A stretch of DNA of 32,431 nucleotides. Source: Elusimicrobiota bacterium (GTDB lineage Bacteria; Elusimicrobiota; UBA8919). The notes below the pieces were generated by a model. That model was not told where the DNA came from, ran no database searches, and saw nothing but the letters and a program-made list of their open reading frames with translations. The translations under genes were made by a program, and so were the position numbers. Shown here in pieces: positions 31,519 to 32,431 of this stretch; within the stretch, counting starts at the first letter, position 1, and every line of letters starts with the position of its first letter. The stretch lies in contig JBFLWK010000019.1 in the NCBI GenBank assembly GCA_040757695.1, positions 1 through 32,431 of the forward strand, in the 5' to 3' direction.

Positions 31519-31548
31519 ACCATAGACCATTGACTATTGACCATTGAC
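31504..31548 (+). repeat. 6 x 7 bp repeat between mrpE and mrpF
   Basis: Units GTCAGTA, GTCAATA, GACCATA, GACCATT, GACTATT and GACCATT in 7-bp phase (31504-31545). TCAATAG and CTATTGA segments are inverted, so it is a compact two-armed element. It contains the mrpE stop and ends just before the mrpF start. Confidence 0.85.
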
Positions 31549-31551
31549 GAT

Positions 31552-31815
31552 ATGTATATGCTAAACATTGCATTATTGATATTAGTTGTTGCCTGTTTTT
31601 TGTGTCTATGGCGGTTTGTTAAAGGACCTAACGGCTCCGATAGATTTCTATCAATAATACTTTTGACACATATTGCAATGGGTTTTTTAGGGATATATGC
31701 CGTAAAAACCCAATCGGAATTCCTGATTGATTTAACGATAGATACTGTGATACTTGCATTTATTGGCACACTTGCAGTAAGCAAATACTTGCAAGGAAAA
31801 GAGTTAGACGAATAA
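31552..31815 (+). CDS. mrpF: MrpF/MbhB-like antiporter subunit
   Basis: From ATG 31552 the product has 87 residues with three membrane helices. The family signature RFVKGPNGSDRFLSII (about 21-36) and IDLTIDTVILAFIGTLAVSKYL are present. A TTG at 31537 is in frame but lies in the repeat, so it is not used here. The order mrpE, mrpF, mrpG is standard. There is no clear ribosome binding site. Confidence 0.89.
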   Translation: MYMLNIALLILVVACFLCLWRFVKGPNGSDRFLSIILLTHIAMGFLGIYAVKTQSEFLIDLTIDTVILAFIGTLAVSKYLQGKELDE

Positions 31816-31822
31816 AAAGGCA

Positions 31823-31905
31823 GGTTAAAGGTAAAAATAAAAGGTTAAAATTAAAGGTATAAACTAAAATTCAGAAATTTTAACCTTTAACCTTAAACCT
31901 TTAAC
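31823..31905 (+). repeat. Inverted heptad element between mrpF and mrpG
   Basis: The left arm (about 31823-31857) has GGTTAAA-like units, and the right arm 31878-31905 has four CTTTAAC-type units, inverted to the left. It fills most of the 101-nt gap. Confidence 0.8.
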
Positions 31906-31916
31906 TTGATTTTATT

Positions 31917-32189
31917 GTGGTTGAAATAATAATTGTGATTGGTTCACTGATAGTTCTGATTGGCTGTATTGGATTTGTTCGGTTCACTGATTTTCATACT
32001 CGTGCACAGATTGTTGCAAAATCAGTCCCGTTTGGCATATCTATTATTCTGTTGGGTGTATTTGTATATCTTGGGTTTGATGAAATGGGAATAAGAGCAC
32101 TAATTGCAATTCTGCTACTTTTATTCCTTGTGCCAATAATCAGTTATGCAATATCAACGGCAATTAAAAATGTAAAATGTAAAATGTAA
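31917..32189 (+). CDS. mrpG: MrpG/MbhC-like antiporter subunit
   Basis: A 90-residue, three-helix protein of the MnhG family. GCIGFVRFTDFHTRAQIVAKSVPFG (about 17-41) matches the RFPDxYTRLHAxTKxxTxG signature. It starts with GTG at 31917; no in-frame ATG occurs before the conserved part. The last codons come from TGTAAAA repeats that run into the next gene's start codon. Confidence 0.88.
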   Translation: MVEIIIVIGSLIVLIGCIGFVRFTDFHTRAQIVAKSVPFGISIILLGVFVYLGFDEMGIRALIAILLLLFLVPIISYAISTAIKNVKCKM

Positions 32190-32191
32190 AA
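32171..32191 (+). repeat. 3 x 7 bp TGTAAAA tract across the mrpG stop and next start
   Basis: Three exact TGTAAAA units supply the mrpG C-terminal codons and stop, and the last A is the first base of the following ATG. Confidence 0.85.
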
Positions 32192-32431
32192 TGAGATACC
32201 CAAAATTACGAGAGTTAAAAGAAGCAATCAAGGCGTTAATCAAAGGACCTTATACTACAAAGTTCCCGTTTGAACCGCACACGCCATTTCCGCGCTTTCG
32301 CGGGAAGCCGGTTCCTGATGAGAAAAATTGTATCGGCTGCGGTGCCTGTGCAGAGGTCTGTCCAACTCGTGCAATAGAAGTTATTGACCCTGATATTACA
32401 CTCACCCGCTCACCCACTCACCTGCTCACCC
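32191..32431 (+). CDS. Ferredoxin subunit of membrane hydrogenase (NuoI/EchF/MbhN-like), cut by window end
   Basis: The first 80 codons of a gene that runs off the window. The product opens MRYPKLRELKEAIKALIKGPYTTKFPF, as in NuoI/EchF proteins, with KNCIGCGACAEVCPTRAIEV as the first [4Fe-4S] motif (about 45-64). The second motif should lie beyond the end. It completes the electron path from ferredoxin to the NiFe site. An 8-bp CTCACCC repeat begins at 32401, inside the gene. Confidence 0.88.
   Translation, partial: MRYPKLRELKEAIKALIKGPYTTKFPFEPHTPFPRFRGKPVPDEKNCIGCGACAEVCPTRAIEVIDPDITLTRSPTHLLT
32401..32431 (+). repeat. 8-bp CTCACCC-type repeat inside the ferredoxin gene, cut by window end
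   Basis: Units CTCACCCG, CTCACCCA, CTCACCTG and CTCACCC (31 of 32 bp of a 4 x 8 arm). It is translated as TRSPTHLLT. Confidence 0.8.

Overview
The window reads as part of the genome of an uncultured, strictly anaerobic, AT-rich bacterium with acetogen-type metabolism. All genes are on the plus strand. They encode nearly the whole methyl branch of the Wood-Ljungdahl pathway, an acetate kinase homologue, a soluble [NiFe] hydrogenase, and a membrane-bound group 4 [NiFe] hydrogenase joined to Mrp-type antiporter subunits. The phylum cannot be fixed from the sequence. Groundwater or sediment candidate phyla such as Elusimicrobiota, Omnitrophota or Desantisbacteria are plausible guesses. CODH/ACS itself is not in the window.

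Layout. 1-420: tRNA-Ser(CGA) and leader. 421-2502: acetate kinase homologue and acsE. 2682-7610: NADH-binding flavoprotein, NuoG-fused formate dehydrogenase with an active-site Cys, and mobA. 7614-9374: a consensus promoter and fhs. 9377-9750: a small ArsR-type regulator between palindromic repeats. 9778-12669: hydrogenase small and large subunits and their maturation protease. 12641-16036: metV, metF, a small membrane protein, fchA, folD. 16055-18788: a second clear promoter, then a sulfhydrogenase beta/gamma-like electron-transfer pair, two small membrane proteins and a ferredoxin-like protein. 18872-32431: the membrane hydrogenase-Mrp operon, cut by the window end inside a ferredoxin subunit. 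This operon also holds unexpected genes: a secreted CsgG-VWA protein, two coiled-coil proteins, a 36-residue membrane protein and a four-helix-bundle (S23-type) gene.

How it fits together. FdhA reduces CO2 to formate, Fhs loads it on tetrahydrofolate, FchA and FolD make methylene-THF, MetFV makes methyl-THF, and AcsE passes the methyl group to the corrinoid protein. The FolD homologue carries Gln at the catalytic Lys of the cyclohydrolase reaction, so FchA probably does that step. The soluble hydrogenase and the flavoproteins would supply electrons. The group 4 hydrogenase with three antiporter-like subunits plus MrpBCDEFG would couple ferredoxin oxidation to ion pumping.

The most unusual signal is a family of short repeat elements found between genes and also in frame inside genes. 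Their unit sequence and period differ from site to site (7, 8 or about 10-12 bp), but an arm very often has four units, and arms are often paired as inverted repeats. One pair of 4 x 7 bp arms precisely brackets the four-helix-bundle gene, while empty versions with nearly the same left arm lie before the nuoH-like gene and inside mrpD. This looks like a mobile or propagating element family whose possible cargo is the four-helix-bundle protein. That role is an inference.
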